This document shows positions 28,439 through 36,412 of a DNA stretch of 64,000 bases, one piece after another. The position numbers were made by a program, and so were the translations under genes. Under the pieces are notes generated by a model. It worked only from the letters and a program-made list of their open reading frames with translations, made no database searches and was not told where the DNA came from. Location: the NCBI RefSeq assembly GCF_000420265.1, contig NZ_ATUP01000001.1, positions 1,054,001-1,118,000 of the forward strand. Direction: 5' to 3'. This stretch comes from Oceanicaulis alexandrii DSM 11625 (GTDB lineage: Bacteria > Pseudomonadota > Alphaproteobacteria > Caulobacterales > Maricaulaceae). Numbering within the stretch: position 1 is the stretch's first letter; every line of letters begins with the position of its first letter.

Positions 28439-29740
28439 CTATCGTCCGATGCTGACATATTTGAAGCCGCGTTCAGTCATGTCTGCGGGATCATAGATAT
28501 TGCGCAGATCAACCAGGACTGAGCCCTTCATGCACTCGCGGACCCGGTCAAGATCAAGCGCCCGGAACTCGTTCCATTCGGTGATGATCACCATCACGTC
28601 AGCGTCTTCCGCACACAGATAAGCGCCTGTGGTCATCTCCACATCATTGAGCAGCTTTTCCGCCTCCAGCGCGCCGGCCGGGTCATAGGCCTTGATCTTC
28701 GCGCCGGCTTTCTGAAGCGCCGGAATGATGTCGAGGCTGGGCGCGTCGCGCATATCGTCCGTATTCGGCTTGAAGGTCAGACCCAGCACCGCCACGGTCT
28801 TGCCAGCGACATCGCCATCGCACGCCTTGATGACCTTGTCGGCCATCGCCGCCTTGCGCGCGTCATTGATCTCGACCACCGTCTCCACCAGACGCACCGG
28901 GCTGTCATATTCCTGGGCCGTGCGCGTCAGCGCCAGCGTGTCCTTTGGAAAGCATGACCCGCCATAGCCGGGACCGGCGTGCAGGAATTTGCCGCCAATG
29001 CGGTTATCGAGCCCGATGCCCTTGGCCACTTGCTGCACATCCGCGCCGACGGCCTCGCACAGATCCGCCATCTCGTTGATGAAGGTGATCTTCATCGCCA
29101 GGAAGGCGTTCGCGGCGTATTTGATCAGCTCCGAGGTCCGGCGCGCGGTGAATACGATCGGCGTCTCATTCAGGAACAGAGGCCGGTAGAGCTCGCGCAT
29201 CACTTCGCGCGCCTTGTCGTCCTCAACCCCCACAACCACACGGTCCGGGCGTTTGAAGTCTTCGATCGCCGCGCCTTCGCGCAGAAACTCAGGGTTCGAC
29301 ACCACAGCGAATTGCGCGTCAGGCCGCGTCTTGCGGATCACCGCCTCCACCTCGTCCCCGGTGCCGACCGGCACGGTGGACTTGGTCACAACGACCGTGA
29401 AGCCGTCCATGGCCTGAGCGATTTCTTCGGCAGCCGCATAGACATAGCTCAAATCAGCATGACCGTCGCCGCGACGCGAAGGCGTCCCCACCGCGATGAA
29501 CACCACATCCGCCGCCTTCACCGCTTCGGTCAGGTCGGTTTCAAAATCCAGACGCCCCTCGCGCACATTGCGCTCGATCAGCAGGTCCAGCCCCGGCTCG
29601 TAAATCGGCACGCCGCCAGAGCGCAGCTGTTCGATCTTGTCCGCATTCTTGTCGATGCAGGTCACATGGTGACCAAAGTCTGCAAAACAGGCTCCGGACA
29701 CGAGCCCCACATATCCGGTGCCGATCATTGCTACGCGCAT
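28439..29740 (-). CDS. ugd: UDP-glucose 6-dehydrogenase
   Basis: This 433-residue enzyme has the N-terminal Rossmann motif MIGTGYVGLVSGACFADFGH, IAVGTPSRRGDGHADL, TKSTVPVGTGDEVE, NPEFLREGAAIEDF, FLHAGPGYGGSCFPKDTLAL (catalytic Cys) and LGLTFKPNTDDMRDAPS. It oxidises UDP-glucose to UDP-glucuronate with 2 NAD+. Together with galU it supplies glucuronate or its derivatives for surface polysaccharide. Confidence 0.96.
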   Translation of the reverse strand: MRVAMIGTGYVGLVSGACFADFGHHVTCIDKNADKIEQLRSGGVPIYEPGLDLLIERNVREGRLDFETDLTEAVKAADVVFIAVGTPSRRGDGHADLSYVYAAAEEIAQAMDGFTVVVTKSTVPVGTGDEVEAVIRKTRPDAQFAVVSNPEFLREGAAIEDFKRPDRVVVGVEDDKAREVMRELYRPLFLNETPIVFTARRTSELIKYAANAFLAMKITFINEMADLCEAVGADVQQVAKGIGLDNRIGGKFLHAGPGYGGSCFPKDTLALTRTAQEYDSPVRLVETVVEINDARKAAMADKVIKACDGDVAGKTVAVLGLTFKPNTDDMRDAPSLDIIPALQKAGAKIKAYDPAGALEAEKLLNDVEMTTGAYLCAEDADVMVIITEWNEFRALDLDRVRECMKGSVLVDLRNIYDPADMTERGFKYVSIGR

Positions 29741-29838
29741 GGGGGGTCTCCTTGGGACAGTCGAGATCTAAAAGGCGTCTGTGATAGGCCATTCCGGCCA
29801 GAATGTGACAACTCAAAAAAACAGGCTGAGATGCGCTC

Positions 29839-31347
29839 TTACAGCTCCTGATCGAACGCGCCGATCTCGGGATGGTTCGCCAGCTCGTCCTTGATGGCGG
29901 CGAAGATCGCTCTCACATCGTCCTTGCTGTCGGGGCTTTCCACCACAATCACAAGGTTGGGCGTATTGGAGCTGGCGCGCACCAGCCCCCAGGCGCCGCC
30001 CTCGAGCGTGAAGCGCACGCCATTGACGGTGTTCACATCGATGATGGTACGGCCCGCCAGCTGTACGCCGTCGGCATGGCGTTTCTGGAAAGCCGCCACA
30101 ATGCGATCAACGACGCCATATTTCTCTTCATCCGAGCACGCCGGCGACATGGTCGGCGAGCCATAGCTGACGGGCAGGTCGTTCTTCAGATCCGCGACCG
30201 TCTTGCCGGGATTGCGTTCCAGCATTTCCAGAATGCAGCGCGCGGCGACGATGCCGTCGTCATAGCCGCGCCCCACCGGCGGCTGCAGGAAGAAATGGCC
30301 CGACTTTTCAAAACCCGCCAGCGCGCCCAGCTCATTGGCGCGGCGCTTGATGTAGGAATGGCCGGTCTTCCAGTACTCGGTCTCGCAGCCATTGGCTTTC
30401 AGCACCGGGTCGATGGCGAACAGGCCGGTGGATTTGACGTCCACCACAAATTTCGCGCCCTTATGGCGCTCGGACAGATCGCGGGCGAGCATCAGGCCCA
30501 CCTTGTCGGCGAAGATTTCCTCACCGGTATTGTCCACCACGCCGCAGCGGTCTCCGTCGCCGTCAAAGGCGAGACCGAGATCCGCGCCGGTCTCCTTCAC
30601 CCGCGCCGACATGGCGTGCAGCATTTTCATGTCTTCAGGGTTGGGGTTGTATTTGGGGAAGGTGTGATCGAGCTCGCAATCCATGGCGATGACCTCAACG
30701 CCCATGGCCTCAAGCACTTGCGGCGCGAACGCGCCCGCCGTGCCATTGCCGCAAGCGACCACGGCCTTGATCTTGCGCTTCAGCGACAGACTGTCTGACA
30801 GCTCGGCCTTGTAGGCGTCCGCCACGCCCATTTCGCGCACATATCCGCCGCCCGGCCGCGCCACGCCCTCATCATTGAGGACGATCTCTTTCAGGCGGGT
30901 CATTTCCTTGGGGCCGAAGGTCAGCGGACGCTCCACGCCCATTTTCACCCCGGTCCAACCGTTTGAGTTATGGCTGGCGGTGACCATCGCCACCGATTCA
31001 ATATCAAGATGAAATTGCGCGAAATAGGCGGTCGGCGACAGCGCCAGGCCAATGTCGTGGACTTCAATGCCCGCCTGCATCAGCCCCACTTCCAGCGCTT
31101 GCTTGACGCTGAGCGAATAGCTGCGGAAATCATGACCGGTGACGATCTTGGGCTCTTTGCCCAGTTCATGGATCAGCGTGCCGAGGCCCAGCCCAAGCGC
31201 CTGTATGCCATAGAGATTGATCTGGGGCGGCTTGTCAGAGCCCGGATGGCCGAACCACCAGCGCGCGTCATACTCCCGAAAGCCGGTCGGCGTCACGAAC
31301 GCCTCGGTTTCATAATCCCAGGTGTTCGGCTGAAGATCGGTGCGCAT
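29839..31347 (-). CDS. Phosphomannomutase/phosphoglucomutase
   Basis: Start chosen at ATG 31347, preceded by AAGGGG at 6 bases; another ATG two codons earlier abuts that site. 502 residues. It is an alpha-D-phosphohexomutase with FREYDARWWFG, the phosphoserine loop MVTASHNSNGWTGVKMG, metal loop LAFDGDGDRCGVVD, FEKSGHFFLQPP and the C-terminal RASSNTPNLVIVVES. It interconverts the 1- and 6-phosphates of glucose and/or mannose, giving glucose-1-phosphate to GalU and RfbA. The preference for glucose or mannose is not resolvable by eye. Confidence 0.9.
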   Translation of the reverse strand: MRTDLQPNTWDYETEAFVTPTGFREYDARWWFGHPGSDKPPQINLYGIQALGLGLGTLIHELGKEPKIVTGHDFRSYSLSVKQALEVGLMQAGIEVHDIGLALSPTAYFAQFHLDIESVAMVTASHNSNGWTGVKMGVERPLTFGPKEMTRLKEIVLNDEGVARPGGGYVREMGVADAYKAELSDSLSLKRKIKAVVACGNGTAGAFAPQVLEAMGVEVIAMDCELDHTFPKYNPNPEDMKMLHAMSARVKETGADLGLAFDGDGDRCGVVDNTGEEIFADKVGLMLARDLSERHKGAKFVVDVKSTGLFAIDPVLKANGCETEYWKTGHSYIKRRANELGALAGFEKSGHFFLQPPVGRGYDDGIVAARCILEMLERNPGKTVADLKNDLPVSYGSPTMSPACSDEEKYGVVDRIVAAFQKRHADGVQLAGRTIIDVNTVNGVRFTLEGGAWGLVRASSNTPNLVIVVESPDSKDDVRAIFAAIKDELANHPEIGAFDQEL

Positions 31348-31434
31348 TCTCATCCCCTTTGCCGGCGCGGCCTGCGGCGCGCCCACGTTCATTTCAACTC
31401 TGCCGCGTACGGAATTAGCAAACAAGTGTGACGT

Positions 31435-32367
31435 CTACTGCGCCGCCATCGCGTCTATAGCTTGCGCGAACCGCACGGCGGCGGCGCCCGCTTCGCCGGA
31501 CGCGGCGGGACCGTCCGCCCTTCCCAGCACCGCATCGACAAACCGCGCCACATTCGCGCCCAGCGGGTCGCGGCCTTCAGGCGTGTCCATGTAATCGGGA
31601 TTGAGGTCAAACCCGGTGGTGTTGTTGAAGGTACGCGCCACGAAATCGATCTCGATGACGCCGCTGTCATACTCCACCACCATGCCGCGGCGGCGGTCGT
31701 TAGCGATGCGGCTGGCCTTGAGGTCAAGCACAGCGCCGTTCTCAAAGCGCGCCTCGATGCTCACCTCGTCCAGACTGTCGCTGCGCTCGGTCTTGCCCTC
31801 AACGCTCAGTGTTTCGGCCTCTGGCTGACCGATCAGGGTCAGGGCGAGGTCCAGGTCATGCACCATCAGATCAAACGTCACCGAAATGTCGGTGCTGCGC
31901 CCGCTCCACGGCCCTTCGCGCCAGGCGGTGATGCGCTTGGGCGGCGTCTGGATCGCCGTCAGCCCCATCACGTCAAAGACCAGGCGTTCCTGGTGCCCGC
32001 AGGCTAGGACCAGATCATGTTCAGCCGCCAGCGCGACCAGACGGTCTGCCTGTTCACCGGTGACGGCGAGCGGTTTTTCGATCAGCACCGGCTTGCCCGC
32101 CATCAACGCTTTGGCGCCCATCTCGGCATGGGTGACGCCCGGGCTGGCTATGGTGACCACGTCCACAGCCTGCAAAAACGCGTCGAGATCGGAATACGGC
32201 GTCGCGTCATGCTGACCCGCCAGCGCCTGCGCCCGCTCCGCGTCCGGGTCAAAGATCGCCGTCAGCGTTGTGTCAGGGTTCTCGACATATTTGCCAGCGT
32301 GATAGCCGCCAAAAACACCCGCGCCGATAACGCCTGCGCGCAAGGGAGAGGTCGCCGTCTTGGTCAT
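31435..32367 (-). CDS. Gfo/Idh/MocA-family oxidoreductase (GnnA/MviM-like)
   Basis: This 310-residue NAD(P)-dependent enzyme has the N-terminal GVIGAGVFGGYHAGKY Rossmann motif, AIFDPDAERA, VTIASPGVTHAEMG, the family EKP motif (GKPVLIEKPLAVTGEQ) and FDLMVHDLDLAL with the catalytic His. Short GnnA-like members oxidise C3 of UDP-GlcNAc so that an aminotransferase can add nitrogen. The WbpE/GnnB-like aminotransferase at 22889-24001 would be a partner. Such a pair could make 2,3-diamino sugar for lipid A, known in Caulobacter. This assignment is inference. Confidence 0.82.
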   Translation of the reverse strand: MTKTATSPLRAGVIGAGVFGGYHAGKYVENPDTTLTAIFDPDAERAQALAGQHDATPYSDLDAFLQAVDVVTIASPGVTHAEMGAKALMAGKPVLIEKPLAVTGEQADRLVALAAEHDLVLACGHQERLVFDVMGLTAIQTPPKRITAWREGPWSGRSTDISVTFDLMVHDLDLALTLIGQPEAETLSVEGKTERSDSLDEVSIEARFENGAVLDLKASRIANDRRRGMVVEYDSGVIEIDFVARTFNNTTGFDLNPDYMDTPEGRDPLGANVARFVDAVLGRADGPAASGEAGAAAVRFAQAIDAMAAQ

Positions 32368-32454
32368 GGAGATGCCCTGTCATGCTGTAGGCTGAACGGT
32401 GTGCGGTGTCATAAAACGCGTTTGGGCCAGAGGCAAAGGGCCGTATCGCCGCGC

Positions 32455-33444
32455 CTAGCTGACGCCGGCGCGCAGAAGATCGTGGATATGCAACAAGCCC
32501 ACGGGCTTGCCCTGATCGTCGCACACAAAGAGTTGCGTGATCTTGCGGTTCCCCGCCGTCATGATCCGCAGGGCGTCGGACGCCAGCGCACCGGGCTTGG
32601 TGGTGACCGGACTGGCCGTCATCACGCTTTTCACCGATTGCTCGATGAGATCCGGGCCCATTTTGCGGCGCAAATCTCCATCGGTGACGATGCCGGACAG
32701 CTTGCCGTCGCCATCGGTCACGCCGATACAGCCGAACCCTTTCTCGCTCATCACGATCAGGGCGTCGCCCATGCTGGCGAGTTCGGGCGCGAGCGGTATG
32801 GCGTCGCCGGCGTGCATCAGCTCATCCACGCGCGCCAGCGCAGAGCCCAGCGCGCCGCCGGGATGAAACCGGGCGAAATCGGTCGCGGTGAAGCCCCGCG
32901 CCTCGATCAAGGCCACCGCCAGGGCGTCGCCGAACGCCATCATCATGGTGGTCGAGGTCGTGGGCGCCCGGGTCTCTCCGCACGCTTCCGGCGCCTTGGG
33001 ACACAGCAACACCACGTCAGACCCCTTGGCCAGCGTAGACTCCGCGCCCGCAGTCATGCCGATCAGCGGCACGCCGAACCGGCGGCAATAGGCGATCAGA
33101 TCACCCAGCTCTTTGGTTTCGCCGGAATTTGACAGCGCCAGCACGGCGTCATCCGCCGTGATCATGCCCAGATCGCCATGGCTGGCTTCAGCCGGGTGCA
33201 CGTAAGAGGCCGGGGTGCCGGTGGAGGCGAGCGTGGCGGCGATCTTGCGCGCCACATGGCCCGATTTGCCGACGCCTGCGCAGATCAGGCGCCCCTTGAG
33301 CCCGCTGATCACGCGCACAGCCTCAACGCTGACCTCGTCCAGCGCGGCGCTCAGTTGCGCCAGGCCGTCCTGTTCAAGGCTCAAGGTGCGGCGCATGGCC
33401 TCCAGGATCGGAGCGGTTTGAAGAGCGGTTTCGGACGGCGACAT
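32455..33444 (-). CDS. kdsD: Arabinose-5-phosphate isomerase KdsD (KpsF/GutQ family)
   Basis: This 329-residue protein has a SIS domain ([72 protein letters not shown]) and two C-terminal CBS domains ([33 protein letters not shown]). It interconverts ribulose-5-phosphate and arabinose-5-phosphate, the precursor of Kdo in lipopolysaccharide. Neighbouring sugar-nucleotide genes support a surface role. Confidence 0.95.
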   Translation of the reverse strand: MSPSETALQTAPILEAMRRTLSLEQDGLAQLSAALDEVSVEAVRVISGLKGRLICAGVGKSGHVARKIAATLASTGTPASYVHPAEASHGDLGMITADDAVLALSNSGETKELGDLIAYCRRFGVPLIGMTAGAESTLAKGSDVVLLCPKAPEACGETRAPTTSTTMMMAFGDALAVALIEARGFTATDFARFHPGGALGSALARVDELMHAGDAIPLAPELASMGDALIVMSEKGFGCIGVTDGDGKLSGIVTDGDLRRKMGPDLIEQSVKSVMTASPVTTKPGALASDALRIMTAGNRKITQLFVCDDQGKPVGLLHIHDLLRAGVS

Positions 33445-33623
33445 GGTCCATTCCCTTGGTCTGTCCCGGCTCTAAACCGAGTCTAAGGCGGGTGGGCGCC
33501 CCCTGTACCAAGCCGGGCGCGTACAGGCTAGACACGGATGCGTCTGCAGATGGGCTCGACGGACAGGCGGTAAAAGGGGTAAACCGCGCGCCACAGCAGT
33601 CTGTCCGTCAAAGGAACGCCATC

Positions 33624-34343
33624 ATGACCCGTCTTGTGCTCACCCGTCACGGCCAGAGCGTCTGGAACCTTGAGAACCGGTTTACAGGCTGGGTGGATGT
33701 GGACCTGACTGACGAAGGCGTCAAACAGGCCAAGCGCGGCGGTCAATTGCTGGCCGAAGCCGGCTTCAAACCTGACTTCGCCTGCACCTCGGTGCTCAAA
33801 CGCGCCATCCGCACCTTGTGGTTTTCGCTCGAGGGCGTCGACCGGGTCTGGGTCCCCGTCGAGAAAACATGGCTACTGAACGAACGCCACTACGGCGCGC
33901 TGACGGGCCTGAACAAGGCGGAAACCGCCGAGAAACATGGCGATGAGCAGGTGAAGATCTGGCGGCGCTCCTATGACATCCCGCCGCCCGCGCTGGATGC
34001 AGACGATAAGCGCCATCCACGCTTTGACGATCGGTACGCCAAGCTCGATCCGGCGCTGCTGCCCGGCACGGAAAGCCTCAAGCTGACCCTTGATCGCGTC
34101 GCGCCCTATTTCCACAACACGATCGCGCCAAAAATCAAAGCCGGCGAAGACATCCTGATCTCCGCGCACGGCAATTCCCTGCGCGCGCTGATCAAGATGC
34201 TGTTTGACGTCTCCGCCGACGACATCGTCAAGGTGGAGGTGCCCACCGGCAATCCGCTGATGATCGAGCTGGACGGCCTCAAGCCGACCTCCGCGCGCTA
34301 TCTCGATGAAGACCGCGCCCAGCCCCTGAGTTTTGCGGATTAA
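33624..34343 (+). CDS. gpmA: 2,3-bisphosphoglycerate-dependent phosphoglycerate mutase GpmA
   Basis: Start chosen at ATG 33624, after AAAGGAACG; 239 residues. It carries [20 protein letters not shown] with the phosphorylated His, [40 protein letters not shown] and [16 protein letters not shown] with the second His. All are hallmarks of dPGM, the cofactor-dependent glycolytic enzyme. It precedes the ribD-like gene by 6 bases. Confidence 0.96.
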   Translation: MTRLVLTRHGQSVWNLENRFTGWVDVDLTDEGVKQAKRGGQLLAEAGFKPDFACTSVLKRAIRTLWFSLEGVDRVWVPVEKTWLLNERHYGALTGLNKAETAEKHGDEQVKIWRRSYDIPPPALDADDKRHPRFDDRYAKLDPALLPGTESLKLTLDRVAPYFHNTIAPKIKAGEDILISAHGNSLRALIKMLFDVSADDIVKVEVPTGNPLMIELDGLKPTSARYLDEDRAQPLSFAD

Positions 34344-34349
34344 GACCCG

Positions 34350-34937
34350 ATGAGCGCGCGCCCGGTCAGCGTCGAGGATTTGCGCTACATGGATGCGGCG
34401 CTGGCGCTGGCCTATGCCCGGCTCGGCGCAACAGCGCCGAACCCGTCCGTCGGCTGCGTCATCGTCAGGCAAGGCCGGATTATCGGCGCCGCCGCCACCG
34501 CACCGGGCGGTCGCCCCCATGCCGAACCCCAGGCGCTGGCGCAGGCGGGTGACGCCGCGCAAGACGCGAGCGTTTACGTCACGCTGGAGCCCTGCGCCCA
34601 TTACGGCCAGACGCCGCCCTGCGCCGAGGCGTTGATCAAGGCGCGTCCCGCTGAAGTGATCATCGCCTGCCGCGACCCGTTCGAGCATGTGGCGGGACGG
34701 GGCGCCGCCATGCTGGAAGACGCGGGCATCGACGTTCTGGAGGGCGTGCGGGAAGCGCAGGCTCTGGCGATGAACGCCGGATTTTTTCACAGGCTGAAGA
34801 CGGGACGGCCCTTGCTGGCGCGCGATTTGCGGCCCGCGCTTTTCGACGCAGACCTGAACCTTGAGCCGGGCGAAAGCGTCGATTTGGCGCTGGACCGTCT
34901 CGGCAAAGCCGGCCTGACGCGGATCCGGCAGGTGTAA
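34350..34937 (+). CDS. RibD-like pyrimidine deaminase without a full reductase domain
   Basis: This 195-residue protein covers the deaminase half of RibD: YMDAALALAYARLGATAPNPSV, then the zinc site GGRPHAEPQAL and LEPCAHYGQTPPCAEAL (His and two Cys ligands present). It reaches the junction sequence GFFHRLKTGRPLLA, where the reductase domain normally begins, but only about 40 residues follow. Their end (DLALDRLGKAGLTRIRQV) loosely recalls the last part of a RibD reductase. Full RibD has about 360 residues. It may be a deaminase-only enzyme that needs a separate RibD reductase, or an internally deleted relic beside an intact copy elsewhere. Confidence 0.8.
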   Translation: MSARPVSVEDLRYMDAALALAYARLGATAPNPSVGCVIVRQGRIIGAAATAPGGRPHAEPQALAQAGDAAQDASVYVTLEPCAHYGQTPPCAEALIKARPAEVIIACRDPFEHVAGRGAAMLEDAGIDVLEGVREAQALAMNAGFFHRLKTGRPLLARDLRPALFDADLNLEPGESVDLALDRLGKAGLTRIRQV

Positions 34938-35037
34938 AAACCGCATCTGCGCGCTTTGCGACAAGATAGCGTTAAGAGGACTGCGTCCACACTACGCCTC
35001 TCTGGGCGCGTGAGCCCTTACCCGCAACGGACCGCAG

Positions 35038-36336
35038 ATGATCGGCAAGCCCATCCAGTATCAGCCCATGAGCCAGCTTGAGGTTGATGACGCCTGTCGC
35101 AAGCACGAGTTCTTGATGAACGGGCGCATGGGCGGCGCGCGGGCGAACTTCTCCTACAAGATTCTCAAGGGCCTGGACCTGTCCGGTCGCAATCTCGCCG
35201 ACGCTGATCTGTCCGGCGCCATTCTGGAAGGCACCAATTTCTCCGGCGCCAACCTGACCCGTGCGACCATTTTCGCCGCAGATATGCGCCAGGCGAACCT
35301 GTCGGGCGCCGTGCTGCACCGGGCGGATATGCGCGGCGTGATCCTGCGCGGCGCGGACTTGACCGGCGCCGATCTCAGCCAGGCCGATCTGCGCGAAGGC
35401 GCCATCGCCCAGGTGGATCGCGAAAAAGGCCTCGCCGTCATCACCCATGAGCAACGCGCCGGCGAAGCCAGCGAAGCCCGCTTCAAGGGCGCGAACCTGT
35501 CACAAACCAAGATGACCGGCGCCGTCGCCCAGTCCTCTGACTTCACCGACGCGGTTCTGATCGGCGCGCGCCTGACTCGCGCCAATCTGCGCGGCTCGCG
35601 CTTTCCCGGCGCCAATCTTCAAGGCGCTGACCTGTATGGCGCCGACCTCAGCGATGCGGACATGCGTGATTGCGTGCTGATCGGCGCGAAGACGGACATG
35701 GCCCAGTTCCAGCGCGCCAATATGGAAGGCGCCTTGCGCGACGCGCCGCCGCCTGAAATCGCCGATCCGGGCGGGGAGACGGCCAAGGCGCTCGACCGTC
35801 ATGCAAGATGGTGCGAAACCGGCGGCGCGGAGGGAGAGCCCTCCACGTTTAACGACAAGGATTTGCGCGGGCTGAAATCTCTGGCTGGCCGGAACCTCAC
35901 CGCGCTGCAGGCGCGCAACGCCATTCTCTACGGCCTCGACATGGAGGGCGTGGAGCTGCAGGGCGCGAAACTCTCCGGCGCGGATCTGCGTATGGCCTCG
36001 CTGCGCGGCGCGGACCTGCGCGGCGCGGACCTCAAAGGCGCCAAGCTCAACAACGCCGATCTGCGCGAAGTGCAACTGGGCCCGCTCGTCCTGCCCAATG
36101 ACCGGCTTCTGGCCGCCTCTATCGCCGAGGCCTGCCTGCGCTACGCGGATCTGTCCGGCGCCGATTTGCATCATCTGAACGCTGAAGGCGCGGATATGTC
36201 CTTTGCTCGCCTTCATGGCGCAGACGCCCGCAAGGCCGTGTTCACGCGCGCCCTGTTCACCGGCGCCAAGCTGGGCGCAAACTTCACCAAAACGGTCGAA
36301 GACCTGACGGACGCGATCGATATCAACGCCGCCTGA
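35038..36336 (+). CDS. Pentapeptide-repeat protein
   Basis: This 432-residue soluble protein has two blocks of A(D/N)LxG-type pentapeptide repeats, about residues 45-130 (LDLSGRNLADADLSGAIL onwards) and 150-230. A second long run follows around 285-400 (LQGAKLSGADLRMASLRGAD). The blocks are separated by a non-repeat linker containing RHARWCETGG, a segment I associate with a family of bacterial pentapeptide proteins. The repeats form a right-handed quadrilateral beta helix. No signal peptide or membrane helix is seen, and no enzymatic motif. Function is unknown. Confidence 0.85.
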   Translation: MIGKPIQYQPMSQLEVDDACRKHEFLMNGRMGGARANFSYKILKGLDLSGRNLADADLSGAILEGTNFSGANLTRATIFAADMRQANLSGAVLHRADMRGVILRGADLTGADLSQADLREGAIAQVDREKGLAVITHEQRAGEASEARFKGANLSQTKMTGAVAQSSDFTDAVLIGARLTRANLRGSRFPGANLQGADLYGADLSDADMRDCVLIGAKTDMAQFQRANMEGALRDAPPPEIADPGGETAKALDRHARWCETGGAEGEPSTFNDKDLRGLKSLAGRNLTALQARNAILYGLDMEGVELQGAKLSGADLRMASLRGADLRGADLKGAKLNNADLREVQLGPLVLPNDRLLAASIAEACLRYADLSGADLHHLNAEGADMSFARLHGADARKAVFTRALFTGAKLGANFTKTVEDLTDAIDINAA

Positions 36337-36381
36337 GTGGACGTTTCCCCCGTCAGCCGATAAATACTCATCCTGAGCATA

Positions 36382-36397
36382 AGGGGCGCACGCCCCT
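36382..36397. other. Short perfect hairpin between the pentapeptide gene and nadE
   Basis: AGGGGCG and CGCCCCT form a 7-bp stem with a 2-base spacer, 46 bases after the pentapeptide gene stop and 16 bases before the nadE start. There is no U-tract, so it is at best a weak attenuator or a structure near the nadE ribosome site. Confidence 0.35.
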
Positions 36398-36412
36398 CTG
36401 ACCGGTGACCTG

